64,000 nt of DNA, taken from Rhizobium johnstonii 3841. Its GTDB lineage: Bacteria; Pseudomonadota; Alphaproteobacteria; Rhizobiales; Rhizobiaceae. Location: positions 253,501-317,500 of the forward strand of contig NC_008380.1 of assembly GCF_000009265.1 (NCBI RefSeq), given 5' to 3'. Below, piece by piece: positions 9,408 to 18,144 of the stretch. A program made the translations under genes and the position numbers. The number at the start of each line of letters is the position of its first letter. Position 1 is the stretch's first letter. Under the pieces are notes generated by a model. It was given only the letters and a program-made list of their open reading frames with translations. It did no database searches and was not told the origin of the DNA.

Positions 9408-10940
9408 TCACTCGTCCCAGGAAACACCAGACAGCACGTTGGAAGGGATCGGCTCGTTCTCCCACAGGCCCTTCAGCTTTTTGTCCCAGACGCCGAGTTT
9501 CGGCATAACGAAGAGGTAGAGCGCCGGCACGTCCTCGGCGAGGATCTTCTGCGCTTCGCCATAGATCGCACTCTGCGCGGCGGGATCGGCCGTCTCCTGG
9601 ACCTTCTTCATCAGCGCGTTGAAAGCAGGGTTCTTGTAGTTGAAATAATAGGGATCGCGCGCATAGATGTCGATGTCGAGCGGTTCGGCATGGGCAACGA
9701 TCGTCATGTCGAAGTTGCGGTCCTTCATGATGTCCTGGACCCACTTCGCCGGAAATTCGGTCGGCTCGATATTCATCGTCACGCCGATCTCGGCAAACAT
9801 CGCCTGCATCACCTGGGCGCTGCGCGGGGCATAGGCCATCTGCGGCGATTTGATCGTGAAGGTGAAGCCGTTGGGGTAGCCGGCTTCGGCAAGCAACGCC
9901 TTCGCCTTCTCGACGTCGTAGGGCAGCACGCCCGTCATGTCCTGATAGCCCGGATCGTTCGGCGTGTAATGGCTGCCGATCGGCGTGCCGAGGCCGGACC
10001 ACGCGCCGTCGATCACCGTCTTGCGGTCGATCGCCATCATCAGCGCCTGGCGGACGCGTTTGTCGTCGAACGGCTTCTTGGCAGTGTTCATGCCCGCAAC
10101 GACCTTGAGTTCGGTATTGCCGATCCTGGTGACGAGCCTCGCATCGCCATCGAAAGAACTCATCAGTTCAGGTGCTGCAAATTCCGGAAAGGCATCGAGA
10201 TCGCCGGATTTCAGCGCAGCCGCCTGCGCCTGCGGATCGGCAATAAAGCGGAAGGTCACCTTGTCGAGCTTGGCGGCCGCATCCTTGTTCCAGTAATCGG
10301 CATTCCTGGCGAGTTCGACCTTGTCGCCCTTCGCCCAGCTGGCGAATTTGAACGGACCTGTGCCCACTGGCGTAGTCTTGTCGTCGGCAGCCGTCTTCGG
10401 TGCGACCATCACCGAGGCCGGCCAGCCGAGCCAGTAGATCAGGCTGCCGGTCGGTGCCGAGAGATGCAGCACCAGCGTTTCGGCATCGGGCGTATCGATC
10501 GAGGCGATCGAGGCGAAAAAGCGCTTCTGCGGATTGACCGAATCCGCGCCGCGGGCGCGGTCGAGCGAAAACTTGGCGCTCGCGGCATCGAAGGCCTCGC
10601 CGTCATGGAATTTGACGCCGGTCTGCAGCTTGAACGTATAGGTCAGGCCATCGGGAGAGATCTCCCAGCTTTTCGCCAGCTGCGGCTGGATCTTACCGGC
10701 CTGGTCGATCGTCACCAGGCCCTCGAACACGTTCTGCCAGATCACCTGGCCGATTGCGACCGGCGCTGCGATCGTCGGGTCGAGACCGGTCGGCTCGACG
10801 CTCATGCCGAGATTGAGCGTGGTCTTCGCCGCCTCGGCCGGCGTCATCGCCGTCATCACCAGACCGGCCGAAAGCGCGGCACTGAGCGAAAGCCGCCGGG
10901 CCAAACGCGCTGAAGGCGCAAACGAAAGCTTGATCATCAT
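9408..10940 (-). CDS. ABC transporter substrate-binding protein, family 5
   Basis: A 510-residue periplasmic binding protein of the SBP_bac_5 (DppA/OppA/NikA) family. The signal peptide runs to about residue 38 (ALSAGLVMTAMTPAEA then AKTTLN). The fold signature LAKSWEISPDGLTYTFKLQ followed by GVKFHDGEAFDA lies at about residues 88-120. It captures a peptide, amide or similar solute for the two permeases downstream. Upstream are two perfect 7-bp inverted repeats (11009-11055) and the LysR regulator gene in the same direction, which suggests ligand-dependent control. Confidence 0.93.
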   Translation of the reverse strand: MMIKLSFAPSARLARRLSLSAALSAGLVMTAMTPAEAAKTTLNLGMSVEPTGLDPTIAAPVAIGQVIWQNVFEGLVTIDQAGKIQPQLAKSWEISPDGLTYTFKLQTGVKFHDGEAFDAASAKFSLDRARGADSVNPQKRFFASIASIDTPDAETLVLHLSAPTGSLIYWLGWPASVMVAPKTAADDKTTPVGTGPFKFASWAKGDKVELARNADYWNKDAAAKLDKVTFRFIADPQAQAAALKSGDLDAFPEFAAPELMSSFDGDARLVTRIGNTELKVVAGMNTAKKPFDDKRVRQALMMAIDRKTVIDGAWSGLGTPIGSHYTPNDPGYQDMTGVLPYDVEKAKALLAEAGYPNGFTFTIKSPQMAYAPRSAQVMQAMFAEIGVTMNIEPTEFPAKWVQDIMKDRNFDMTIVAHAEPLDIDIYARDPYYFNYKNPAFNALMKKVQETADPAAQSAIYGEAQKILAEDVPALYLFVMPKLGVWDKKLKGLWENEPIPSNVLSGVSWDE

Positions 10941-11008
10941 GTTCCCTTATCTGGCCGCGAGTCGATGACGACGACCTTTTGCGAGGAGAGTGACACTATG
11001 CCGGTGCA

Positions 11009-11055
11009 CACACAATGACGATTTTGTGTGCTCAGTGTAGCCAAAAAAGCTACAC
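11009..11055. promoter_or_regulatory. Two inverted repeats upstream of the binding-protein gene
   Basis: Two perfect 7-bp dyads lie side by side: CACACAA (11009-11015) with TTGTGTG (11024-11030), and GTGTAGC (11035-11041) with GCTACAC (11049-11055). They sit between the end of the LysR gene and the start of the binding-protein gene, both read leftward. They could be operators for the LysR protein. The second, with a run of T in its loop on the minus strand, could instead end or attenuate the LysR transcript. This is seen in the sequence; the role is inferred. Confidence 0.5.
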
Positions 11056-11087
11056 CGTAAATCTGCGGGCAATGCAAGCTCGAAGCG

Positions 11088-12008
11088 TCAGTCTTTCGTC
11101 TCGGCCCGGCGGTTCGTACGCTCGCGCATGAACCTTTCGATGAAGTCGAGCAATTTCGTCGCGGCGAAGGACAGCTGCCGGTCCGGCGCGACGCAGAGAT
11201 CGACATGGGTGCGGATGCCGGTTTTGCCGGCCAGTGGAATGGCAAGGAGCTGACCCGCCTCGATCTCGCGGCGGACGGTCAGCGCCGGCAGCAGCGTGAC
11301 CGCAGCCCCGCTGAGCACAAGTTCCTTCAGCATTTCGAGCGAGCTGGTGACGAAGACGGGATCGAGGCTCAACCCTTCCTTCTCGAACAGCGCGTCGAAG
11401 GCCTGGCGGAAGCCGAAGGATTGATCCGGCAGCGCCAATGCGTAGTCGGCAAGCATCCTCAGCGGGATCTCGGCATGCGCGGCGGCCGGATGTTGCGGCG
11501 TGGCGATGAGATCATAGCCGATCTCGGAGCGCAGCCGCACCTTGGTGCCGGACATCGGTGGCGCAAACAGCGTCACCGCAATATCCGCCTCGGCGCTGTT
11601 GACGGCATCGATCGCCTGCCGCGCGCTGGTGATCGTCACGGTAAAACGCAGCTTCGGATATTTCAGGCTGAATTCGGCAAGCGCCGGCGCCAGCAGATTG
11701 GCGACGGTGGCGCCATTGGCATAGATGCTGACGCGGCCGCGCTGCAGGCCCTTCAGGTCTTCGATCAGCTGCTGCACATGATCGAGCTCGCGCAGCGTCC
11801 GACCGGCGCGGGCGGCAAGCAGCTCGCCGGCGGCCGTCAGCTTGACACCACGGGCGCTGCGTTCGACGAGCGGCGCGCCGAAATGATATTCGAGGTTCTC
11901 GATCTGCCGGCTGATCGCCGTCGGCGCGACATTGAGATTCTCGGCCGCCTGGCGCATCGAATTGGTCCTGACCAGCTCGTCGAAATACATCAGCGCCCGG
12001 ATCTGCAT
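11088..12008 (-). CDS. LysR family transcriptional regulator
   Basis: A 306-residue LysR-type regulator. The helix-turn-helix covers about residues 3-62 (ALMYFDELVRTNSMRQAAENL, then NVAPTAISRQIENLEYHFGAPL; two adjacent pieces), and an effector-binding domain fills 90-295. It lies directly upstream of the binding protein/permease/amidase genes and is read in the same direction, so it is the likely regulator of that uptake block. The P1 peptidase gene ends 57 bases upstream of its start, also on the same strand. Confidence 0.92.
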   Translation of the reverse strand: MQIRALMYFDELVRTNSMRQAAENLNVAPTAISRQIENLEYHFGAPLVERSARGVKLTAAGELLAARAGRTLRELDHVQQLIEDLKGLQRGRVSIYANGATVANLLAPALAEFSLKYPKLRFTVTITSARQAIDAVNSAEADIAVTLFAPPMSGTKVRLRSEIGYDLIATPQHPAAAHAEIPLRMLADYALALPDQSFGFRQAFDALFEKEGLSLDPVFVTSSLEMLKELVLSGAAVTLLPALTVRREIEAGQLLAIPLAGKTGIRTHVDLCVAPDRQLSFAATKLLDFIERFMRERTNRRAETKD

Positions 12009-12064
12009 TCACGTCTCTCCACCATTCGGCATATTGGATCTGTAGAGAGTCTGACCCTATTCAA

Positions 12065-13060
12065 TCAGCTGCTGCTCGCATAGCGGTCGCGCCAGGCCTT
12101 TTGCGCGCCCTCGACCGGCAGCGCGGTCGCCGCGTAGACGCCACGGGCGATCGCCCGCGCCATGACGATGGTCGCGAGGTGGCAAAGCTCCATCAGGCTT
12201 GCCATGTCGTCTCTTTGATGCCGGGCCGTTGAAGCGGCAAAGACGGTATCGCCGTCGAGCGGCAGGTGCGCCGGCAGCAGTGCCCTGGCAAACCCGTCAT
12301 GGCCGGCAAGCGATAGCCGGTGCGCCTCGGCCTTCGTCAGCTGCGCATCGGTCACCACTGCGCCGATCGTCGTTGCCGGCGTGTTCATGCCCTTGAGCCG
12401 CATCCGGTGGTCGGCCACATCAGGCATGCCGAGCCCGCCGAATTCCGCGTCTTTTTCAAAGGGTGCCGCCCAGAAATGCGGCCCGTCGCCGATCGTTGCC
12501 GAACCGAGCGCATTGACGGCGACGATCGCCGCGACGCGATGCCCGGCGCTGCTGACGGCGCTGGCCGAGCCGAGCCCGCCCTTGACGGTGGCGGTCGTCG
12601 CTCCCGTGCCGGCACCTGTCGTGCCGAGCGCGAATGTGCCCTTGGCCGCGGCCTGCAGTGCCGTGTAACCCATGTCGCGATAGGGCGAGTGAAGACCCCA
12701 ATCCTTGTCGCCGCCGTTCAGCAGGTCCATCAGGATTGCCTGCGGCACGATCGGAATGCGCACCGGCCCGACGGCAAAGCCGCGGCCGAGTTCGCGCAGG
12801 CCCGCCTGCACGCCGCCGGCGGCATCCAGCCCGAAGGCCGAGCCGCCGGAGAGTACGAAGGCATCCACGGCATTGACGGTCATCGACGGATCGAGCAGGC
12901 CGGTGTCGCGCCCGCCGGGCGCACCGCCGAGCACCGTGCCGGATGCGACGACCGGTTCGTCGAAGACGATGACCGTGACGCCGGAACCGAGCACAAGGTC
13001 GGTCGCATGGCCGACGGAAACGCCTTCGATATCGGTGATGAGGTTGAGAAGATCGGGCAA
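12065..13060 (-). CDS. P1 family (DmpA/BapA-type) self-processing aminopeptidase
   Basis: A 331-residue S58/P1 peptidase of the N-terminal-nucleophile fold. These enzymes cleave themselves before a Ser or Thr to form the active site and then release N-terminal amino acids, often D- or beta-residues. The N-terminal core GVSVGHATD and LGGAPGGRDTGLLDP are present, as is the processing site VKGGLGSASAV, where the Ser after Gly would be the nucleophile. The open frame extends to 13156, but those extra residues come from a repeat element (13101-13205). I chose the TTG at 13060 because AAGGA lies 7 bases before it. Confidence 0.87.
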   Translation of the reverse strand: MPDLLNLITDIEGVSVGHATDLVLGSGVTVIVFDEPVVASGTVLGGAPGGRDTGLLDPSMTVNAVDAFVLSGGSAFGLDAAGGVQAGLRELGRGFAVGPVRIPIVPQAILMDLLNGGDKDWGLHSPYRDMGYTALQAAAKGTFALGTTGAGTGATTATVKGGLGSASAVSSAGHRVAAIVAVNALGSATIGDGPHFWAAPFEKDAEFGGLGMPDVADHRMRLKGMNTPATTIGAVVTDAQLTKAEAHRLSLAGHDGFARALLPAHLPLDGDTVFAASTARHQRDDMASLMELCHLATIVMARAIARGVYAATALPVEGAQKAWRDRYASSS

Positions 13061-13100
13061 GGGCGGATCCTTATGCGGAAAGGCGGCCGGTAGGACTGTA

Positions 13101-13205
13101 CTGCATAATTCCTTAAATCGGAATCGATTCAAGGATAAAATTATGCAGCAATTCAAAGTGTTACAGCGTCCTTTGCGCGTCTGATAAAGACGCGCGGCGC
13201 TGTAA
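13101..13205. repeat. Rhizobial palindromic repeat, family D (copy 1)
   Basis: A bipartite element of about 105 bp. The first half is a dyad bounded by CTGCATAATT and AATTATGCAG around AAATCGGAATCGATT; the second half is bounded by TTACAGCG and CGCTGTAA around a GCGCGTC/GACGCGC stem. A second copy with the same plan is at 59892-59995. It lies immediately upstream of the P1 peptidase gene and accounts for the spurious N-terminal extension of that reading frame. Confidence 0.85.
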
Positions 13206-13212
13206 TGTCCTC

Positions 13213-13248
13213 AAAAAACAAGACCGGCCCCATTTGGCGGGACCGGTC
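13213..13248 (-). terminator. Rho-independent terminator
   Basis: Read on the minus strand, a GC-rich hairpin (ACCGGTCCCGCC, loop AAAT, GGGGCCGGT) is followed by TCTTGTTTTTT. It lies 45 bases downstream of the small gene 13293-13487 and would end its transcript before repeat D. Confidence 0.7.
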
Positions 13249-13292
13249 GGACATCGGGAAAAGCCGTGAATGCTAATCGCGGCCTCATGCCC

Positions 13293-13487
13293 TCAGGCAT
13301 GAAGCGGCTTGGGATGACGGCGGGTCATCAGGTCATGGATGGCCAGCCGCACCTCGTCCGGCGAGCCGAAACGCTGCTCGTCGAGGTCGTGGACATGAAA
13401 TTTCACGGCGATGAACTTCAGCCGGTCTTCATCGGGAATGACGATCCCGACGGGAACGCCTGCATATTCGATAACTTGCTTCTTCAT
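13293..13487 (-). CDS. Small conserved-looking protein of unknown function
   Basis: A 64-residue protein that I do not recognise. Start chosen at 13487 because AGGAGTT lies 7 bases upstream; the longer open frame to 13568 lacks such a site. The sequence begins MKKQVIEYAGVPVGIVIPDE and continues with charged beta/alpha-looking segments (KFIAVKFHVHDLDEQRF, VRLAIHDLMTRRH). It has no membrane segment or signal peptide, and a terminator follows it. The strong ribosome site and terminator suggest a real, independently transcribed gene. The layout resembles a small antitoxin or regulatory protein, but no toxin gene is adjacent. Confidence 0.6.
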   Translation of the reverse strand: MKKQVIEYAGVPVGIVIPDEDRLKFIAVKFHVHDLDEQRFGSPDEVRLAIHDLMTRRHPKPLHA

Positions 13488-14008
13488 AGATAGAACTCCT
13501 GCCGCGCGATATGCGCAGCCATGGCGAATTGACTTGTCTGGTACCGTTGAAAGGAGGACGAACGTCACATTCGACAGTTCGGGCGGGAGAGGGCGCCCGG
13601 ACGGTCATTGCCAAGCACAGATCGCCCAAGGAGATCGGCGAGAATATCGATGTCTATCATGCTCGTTCCTTGTGTTGGCGTTGCACTTGAGTGGTCCCGG
13701 TAGAGCCCGGGGCCGGTGAAGGCTGTCTTCGATAATCTACTAACTTGGTAGAGATTACCCGATAGCCTGTCAGAAACATATTCCGAAACGTGTCAAAATA
13801 TCGACGATCCGAAAAAATTCATTCCGTCATAGCCCGAACTTACAGAAAGAAACATATCAGCTCTTCGTTAAATTCGCATGACAGAATCGAACTTCGATCG
13901 ATCACCGCCGCAGAGATAGGAAGCCTTGCTGTATCAGGCAATGGCCCGTTTCATTAAAAATCGACATGCCTCGAAATGACCGATTTGGTTAATGCTGGAA
14001 GCCCTGTG
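13488..14008. other. Intergenic stretch without a recognised gene
   Basis: About 520 bases between the small protein gene (start at 13487) and the end of the large fusion gene. The right part (13740-13980) is clearly richer in A and T than its surroundings. The left part must hold the promoter of the small gene. I see no convincing open frame with a ribosome site and no repeat-family element. A small RNA cannot be excluded. Confidence 0.5.
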
Positions 14009-16930
14009 TCACCAGCCTTCTTCGAGCACCTTCTCCAGCATGTCCGCGAAAAAATCGGCGCTGTCGATGCTGAGGCAGAGCGGCGGTTTGATCTTCAGCA
14101 CATTTTGGTGATCGCCGGTCGGCTGCATGATGACGCCGAGTTCGAGAAGCCGGTCGCAGATTGCAGCCGTCTCTTCCGTCGCCGGCTCCAGCGTCGTTCT
14201 GTCGCGGACGAATTCGAGGCCGAGATAGAGGCCCATGCCGTGCACGGCGCCCGCAATCGGATGGCGGTCGATCAGCGCGGCGAGCCGCGCCTTCAGATGA
14301 TCGCCGACCGTCCGGGCATTTTCCTGCAGCTTTTCCTCGGCCATGATGTCGAGCACCGTCATGCCGGCGACGCAACTGACCGGGCTGCCGCCGGTGGAGG
14401 AAAAGAAAGTGCCCTCCTTCTCCAACGATTGCGCAATCTCCCGCGTGGTGATGACGGCGCCGAGCGGATGGCCGTTGCCCATGCCCTTGGCGACGGTGAT
14501 GATATCAGGCACGACGCCCTGCTGCTGGAAGCCCCAGAAATAATGCCCGAGCCTGGCATAGCCGACCTGCACTTCGTCGGCGATGCAGAGGCCGCCGCGA
14601 GCGCGTACCTGCGCATAGAGCTCTTTGAGATAGCCTTCCGGCAATGGAATGCCGCCGGCATTGCCGTAGACCGATTCGGCGATGAAGCCCGCAAGGCCTT
14701 CGCCCGCAGCATCTATCGCCTCCAGCACCGGCGTCGCCATGCCGAGATAATCCGCTGCCGTATCGGGACCACGGAAGTCGCCGCGATAGGTGTTCGGCGA
14801 AACGATGGTATGCACCCAGTCCGGCCGGGTGGTCGGTGCCTGCGGATTGTCGGCGATCGAGGTGGAGACGGCATCGCTCGCCGCCGACCAGCCATGATAG
14901 GCTTCGAGCAGGCAGAGCATGTTGCGCGCGCCGCTATGGGCTTGCGCGAGCCGAAGCGCCAGATCGTTCGCCTCCGAGCCGCTGTTGACCAGGAAGACCG
15001 CGTCGAGCCCATCCGGCGACAGGGCGGCGAGGCGTTCGGAAAATTCCGTGATCGCGGCATAGTGGAAGCGCGAATTCGTGTTGAGCCGCAGCCATTGCGC
15101 GCCGATCGCCGCCGCGAACCTGGGATGGCCATGGCCGAGAATGGTGACGTTGTTGACCATGTCGAGATAGGCGCGGCCCTCGACATCGAACAAATGTTCC
15201 TTCCAGCCGCGCTCGATCTGCGGCGGCGCCGCATAATAATTCTTCTGCGGCCTTGCGAGATGCGCCCGCCGCCTGGCGAAGAGCGCGGCGGTTTCAGGTT
15301 GCGGCGCATCCGCTTGCGGGCTGAGAAGCAGCGAAGGCGAAGGGCAGAGCACCGACCAGGCTGCCGCCGCGCGCGGTGAGGCAAAGAGCGGCGGTTCGAG
15401 ACCGGCGACGCTGCAAAGCTGGACGCGCAGCCCGCCGAGCGACGACGCCTCTCCGAAAACCGTGCCGAGCGAATCGCCGGCGGCAATCTCGGCTCCATCG
15501 TCGACCGAGAGGTCGAGCCCATCGAGATGCAGGGTCATGTTGTCGCCGGCGAGCGTCAGATGCTGGTCCTTCCAGCCGATGCGGCCGGCAAACGGCGCGG
15601 CAATCGCGCTGCCTGCGGCAAGGCATATGTCGACATGCAGGGCGCAGGTCGCCTGTCCCCTCGCAGTTCCCGCGCGGGAAAGCCGATATTCGCCGTAGCG
15701 CGTCGCTGCCGTACCGTTTTCGGTTGCCATGCGAGCAAGCAGCCGCCAGTCCATGTCGGTATTCAGCCAGTTGCCGGCGGAAAAATGCGGGCTCCGCACC
15801 CCAAGATCGACGTAGGCGATCCCGGCGGGATCGATGTCGGGCAGCAACGGCAGCCATCCCGACGTTTCCGGCGCGGCGACATCTGCGCCGGCTGCCTTGA
15901 GGATCGCCGCTTCCATGAGATCGAAGGGAACCGACATCGCCGTATCGAAGATCGCCCGCTCGCGGTCGAGATTGCCGCGGACATAGTCATTGTCGGGATC
16001 GACCGAAATCTGCTGCTCGCCGCTGGCAACGAGAATGACCGCGCGTGCGACGATCAGCGGCCAGAGCGCCTTCAGTTCCTCCTCGCTCAGCGGATAGATC
16101 GCCTGATAAGCGGTGACGGCGGGCAGGATATAAAAGGGGTCGCCATCTGCCTGATGCAGCAGCGAAGCGCAGGTGACGGCGAGGTCGCCGACCAGCCAGC
16201 CGCGGATGATGTCGCCGAAATCGATCACCCCGTCGGGGATGATATGGCCATGAGCGTCACGGTGGCCGACGACATTGTCGCCGGTGACGTCGTGATGCAC
16301 GGCCTGCAGCCGAAGCGCCGGCGCCAACGGCTGGATGCGGCGGACGGCCATCACCATGGTCTTGGCGATCCGGTCGCGCGCCGCACTGTCGGTGATGGCC
16401 GAAAGCAGCTGCACGGCAACGGGACCTGCCCGTCTGAGATCCCATTGCAAGCTGCGGTCGAGACCGGGATGGTTGAAATCGGCAAGCGCCTGCGCCAGCC
16501 TGGCGCAGAGCGCGCCCAGCGCCGCCACGGAAGCCGGCGCCAGATAGGTCAGCTCCGTCAGCCCCTGGCCTTCCAGATATTCCAGCAGCCGGACCTGATA
16601 GCCCTGCCCACGCACGGTAAGGACGACGATCTCCCGCCCGTCATTGGTGGCGATCACCTTCGGAACGCGCGGCGCACCTTGCCTGCTTTTGAGGTGACGG
16701 ATCGCCGCATTCTGTGCTTCGAGCTCGCGGATCTCGTAGGCGGCATGGCAGATCTTCAGGACGTAACGACCCCTGTCGCTATCGACGCGATAATTTCGAT
16801 CCTGCTGGCTGCCGAGTTCGGCAAGCCTTCCGGAGAGGCTGTAATGCGCAAGGAGGATCTCTTCCACGTCGGTGGCGGTCACGTCGGGGCGCGGCAGTGC
16901 CATGCGATCAACAAGCGCCTCGTCGGTCAT
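14009..16930 (-). CDS. Three-domain fusion: APH-type kinase, M23-like domain, class III aminotransferase
   Basis: A 973-residue protein. Residues about 25-300 are an aminoglycoside/hydroxylysine-kinase type phosphotransferase with the catalytic loop HHDVTGDN (His213, Asp214, Asn219) and metal-binding DFGD (Asp237). Residues about 380-515 resemble an M23/lysostaphin or biotinyl-like beta domain (LHVDICLAAGSAIAAPFAG), but the zinc ligands look incomplete. Residues about 560-973 are a class III PLP enzyme: NSGSEANDLALRL, AYHGW, IADEVQVGY (Asp785) and the Schiff-base Lys815 in AKGMGNGHPLGAV. In animals, hydroxylysine kinase and phosphohydroxylysine phospholyase are separate proteins of these two families, so a kinase-then-lyase pathway on an amino alcohol is plausible here. 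The gene is monocistronic. Confidence 0.88.
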   Translation of the reverse strand: MTDEALVDRMALPRPDVTATDVEEILLAHYSLSGRLAELGSQQDRNYRVDSDRGRYVLKICHAAYEIRELEAQNAAIRHLKSRQGAPRVPKVIATNDGREIVVLTVRGQGYQVRLLEYLEGQGLTELTYLAPASVAALGALCARLAQALADFNHPGLDRSLQWDLRRAGPVAVQLLSAITDSAARDRIAKTMVMAVRRIQPLAPALRLQAVHHDVTGDNVVGHRDAHGHIIPDGVIDFGDIIRGWLVGDLAVTCASLLHQADGDPFYILPAVTAYQAIYPLSEEELKALWPLIVARAVILVASGEQQISVDPDNDYVRGNLDRERAIFDTAMSVPFDLMEAAILKAAGADVAAPETSGWLPLLPDIDPAGIAYVDLGVRSPHFSAGNWLNTDMDWRLLARMATENGTAATRYGEYRLSRAGTARGQATCALHVDICLAAGSAIAAPFAGRIGWKDQHLTLAGDNMTLHLDGLDLSVDDGAEIAAGDSLGTVFGEASSLGGLRVQLCSVAGLEPPLFASPRAAAAWSVLCPSPSLLLSPQADAPQPETAALFARRRAHLARPQKNYYAAPPQIERGWKEHLFDVEGRAYLDMVNNVTILGHGHPRFAAAIGAQWLRLNTNSRFHYAAITEFSERLAALSPDGLDAVFLVNSGSEANDLALRLAQAHSGARNMLCLLEAYHGWSAASDAVSTSIADNPQAPTTRPDWVHTIVSPNTYRGDFRGPDTAADYLGMATPVLEAIDAAGEGLAGFIAESVYGNAGGIPLPEGYLKELYAQVRARGGLCIADEVQVGYARLGHYFWGFQQQGVVPDIITVAKGMGNGHPLGAVITTREIAQSLEKEGTFFSSTGGSPVSCVAGMTVLDIMAEEKLQENARTVGDHLKARLAALIDRHPIAGAVHGMGLYLGLEFVRDRTTLEPATEETAAICDRLLELGVIMQPTGDHQNVLKIKPPLCLSIDSADFFADMLEKVLEEGW

Positions 16931-17043
16931 GACACCCCTCCCGCAGCATGATTCGATTACCTATTGAACGAGATAATCAAGTACTTGCTGCTGGCAGGCA
17001 ACGGGGATTGTCGTTTGCCAGCAAAAGAGATGCACGGCTGCGC

Positions 17044-17928
17044 TCAGCCCATGCGTTCGGAGGCGTAGCCACCCGGGCTTGCCGGGAAGACCACGGTGCG
17101 GTTGCCGTTCAGGAAGGTGCGGTGATGGATGTGGGCATGGATGGCACGCGCCAGCACCTGGCTTTCGACGTCGCGACCGATCGAGACGTAGTCGTCGGGC
17201 GACTGCGCATGGGTGATGCGCGCCGTGTCCTGCTCGATGATCGGGCCTTCGTCGAGATCGGCGGTGACGTAATGCGCCGTCGCGCCGATCAGCTTCACGC
17301 CGCGGCCGTAGGCCTGCTTGTAGGGATTGGCGCCCTTGAAGCTCGGCAGGAAGGAATGGTGGATATTGATGATCTTCCCGGACATTTTCTGGCACATCGC
17401 ATCCGAAAGCACCTGCATGTAACGCGCCAGCACGATCAGTTCGGTGCCCGTCTGTTCGACGATATCCATGATCTGGCCTTCGGCCTGCAGCTTGTTCTCC
17501 TTCGTCACCTTGATGTGGTGGAAGGGGATGTCGTGGTTGACCACGACCTTCTGGTAATCGAAATGGTTGGAGACGACGCCGACGATATCGATCGGCAGGG
17601 CGCCGATCTTCCAGCGGTAAAGCAGGTCGTTCAGACAATGGCCGAAGCGCGACACCATCAACAGCACCTTCATGCGGGCATTGCCGTCATGGATCTCGGC
17701 ATCCATGGCGAACCGCTTGCAGATCGGCTCGAAGCCTTCCTTGAGTTCGGCAAGCGGCACGCCTTCCTCCGAGATGAAGCTCACCCGCGTGAAGAATTTG
17801 CCGGTATCGAGATCGTCGAACTGCGAACTATCGACGATGTTGCAGCCCTTGTCGGCCAGATAGCTCGAAATCGCCGCCACGATGCCGCGCGTCGACTTGC
17901 AGGATACCGTCAATACGTAACTTGTCAT
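17044..17928 (-). CDS. purU: Formyltetrahydrofolate deformylase (PurU)
   Basis: A 294-residue enzyme that hydrolyses 10-formyl-tetrahydrofolate to formate and tetrahydrofolate, balancing one-carbon units. An N-terminal ACT domain (about 5-85, LTVSCKSTRGIVAAISSYL) precedes a formyltransferase-like domain (about 90-290) with KVLLMVSRFGHCLNDLLYRW, the catalytic region with HHSFLPSFKGANPYKQAY (an Asn/His/Asp type site) and TADLDEGPIIEQD. A strong purine-rich ribosome site precedes the ATG. The gene is flanked by unrelated genes and appears monocistronic. Confidence 0.95.
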   Translation of the reverse strand: MTSYVLTVSCKSTRGIVAAISSYLADKGCNIVDSSQFDDLDTGKFFTRVSFISEEGVPLAELKEGFEPICKRFAMDAEIHDGNARMKVLLMVSRFGHCLNDLLYRWKIGALPIDIVGVVSNHFDYQKVVVNHDIPFHHIKVTKENKLQAEGQIMDIVEQTGTELIVLARYMQVLSDAMCQKMSGKIINIHHSFLPSFKGANPYKQAYGRGVKLIGATAHYVTADLDEGPIIEQDTARITHAQSPDDYVSIGRDVESQVLARAIHAHIHHRTFLNGNRTVVFPASPGGYASERMG

Positions 17929-18144
17929 GTCTTTCCCTCTTCCCTCTCCAAGGCCGCCGCTGTGCTTAGATCAAAGCCCGGACCGCGAATAGGCCGGCGC
18001 ACTTTCATTCATGCGACAAATTGCAAGATAAACCATCACGCTTGTGCAAGTTCTGTCATTGCTCAGTCTGAAGCTTAGGAGAAGTTGCGCGAAAAACTGT
18101 ACCGTCAGCGCCGCTTGGATGCGTATTCTCGCCTTCGACGCGCT

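Noticed and set aside
9096..10913. 605-codon open frame on the plus strand
   Set aside because: It lies opposite the binding protein gene, which has a signal peptide and clear SBP motifs. The frame is a composition artefact.
13976..15379. 467-codon open frame on the plus strand
   Set aside because: It is antisense to the aminotransferase part of the three-domain fusion, whose catalytic motifs are intact.
15527..16951. 474-codon open frame on the plus strand
   Set aside because: It is antisense to the kinase part of the same fusion and has no supporting start or motif.
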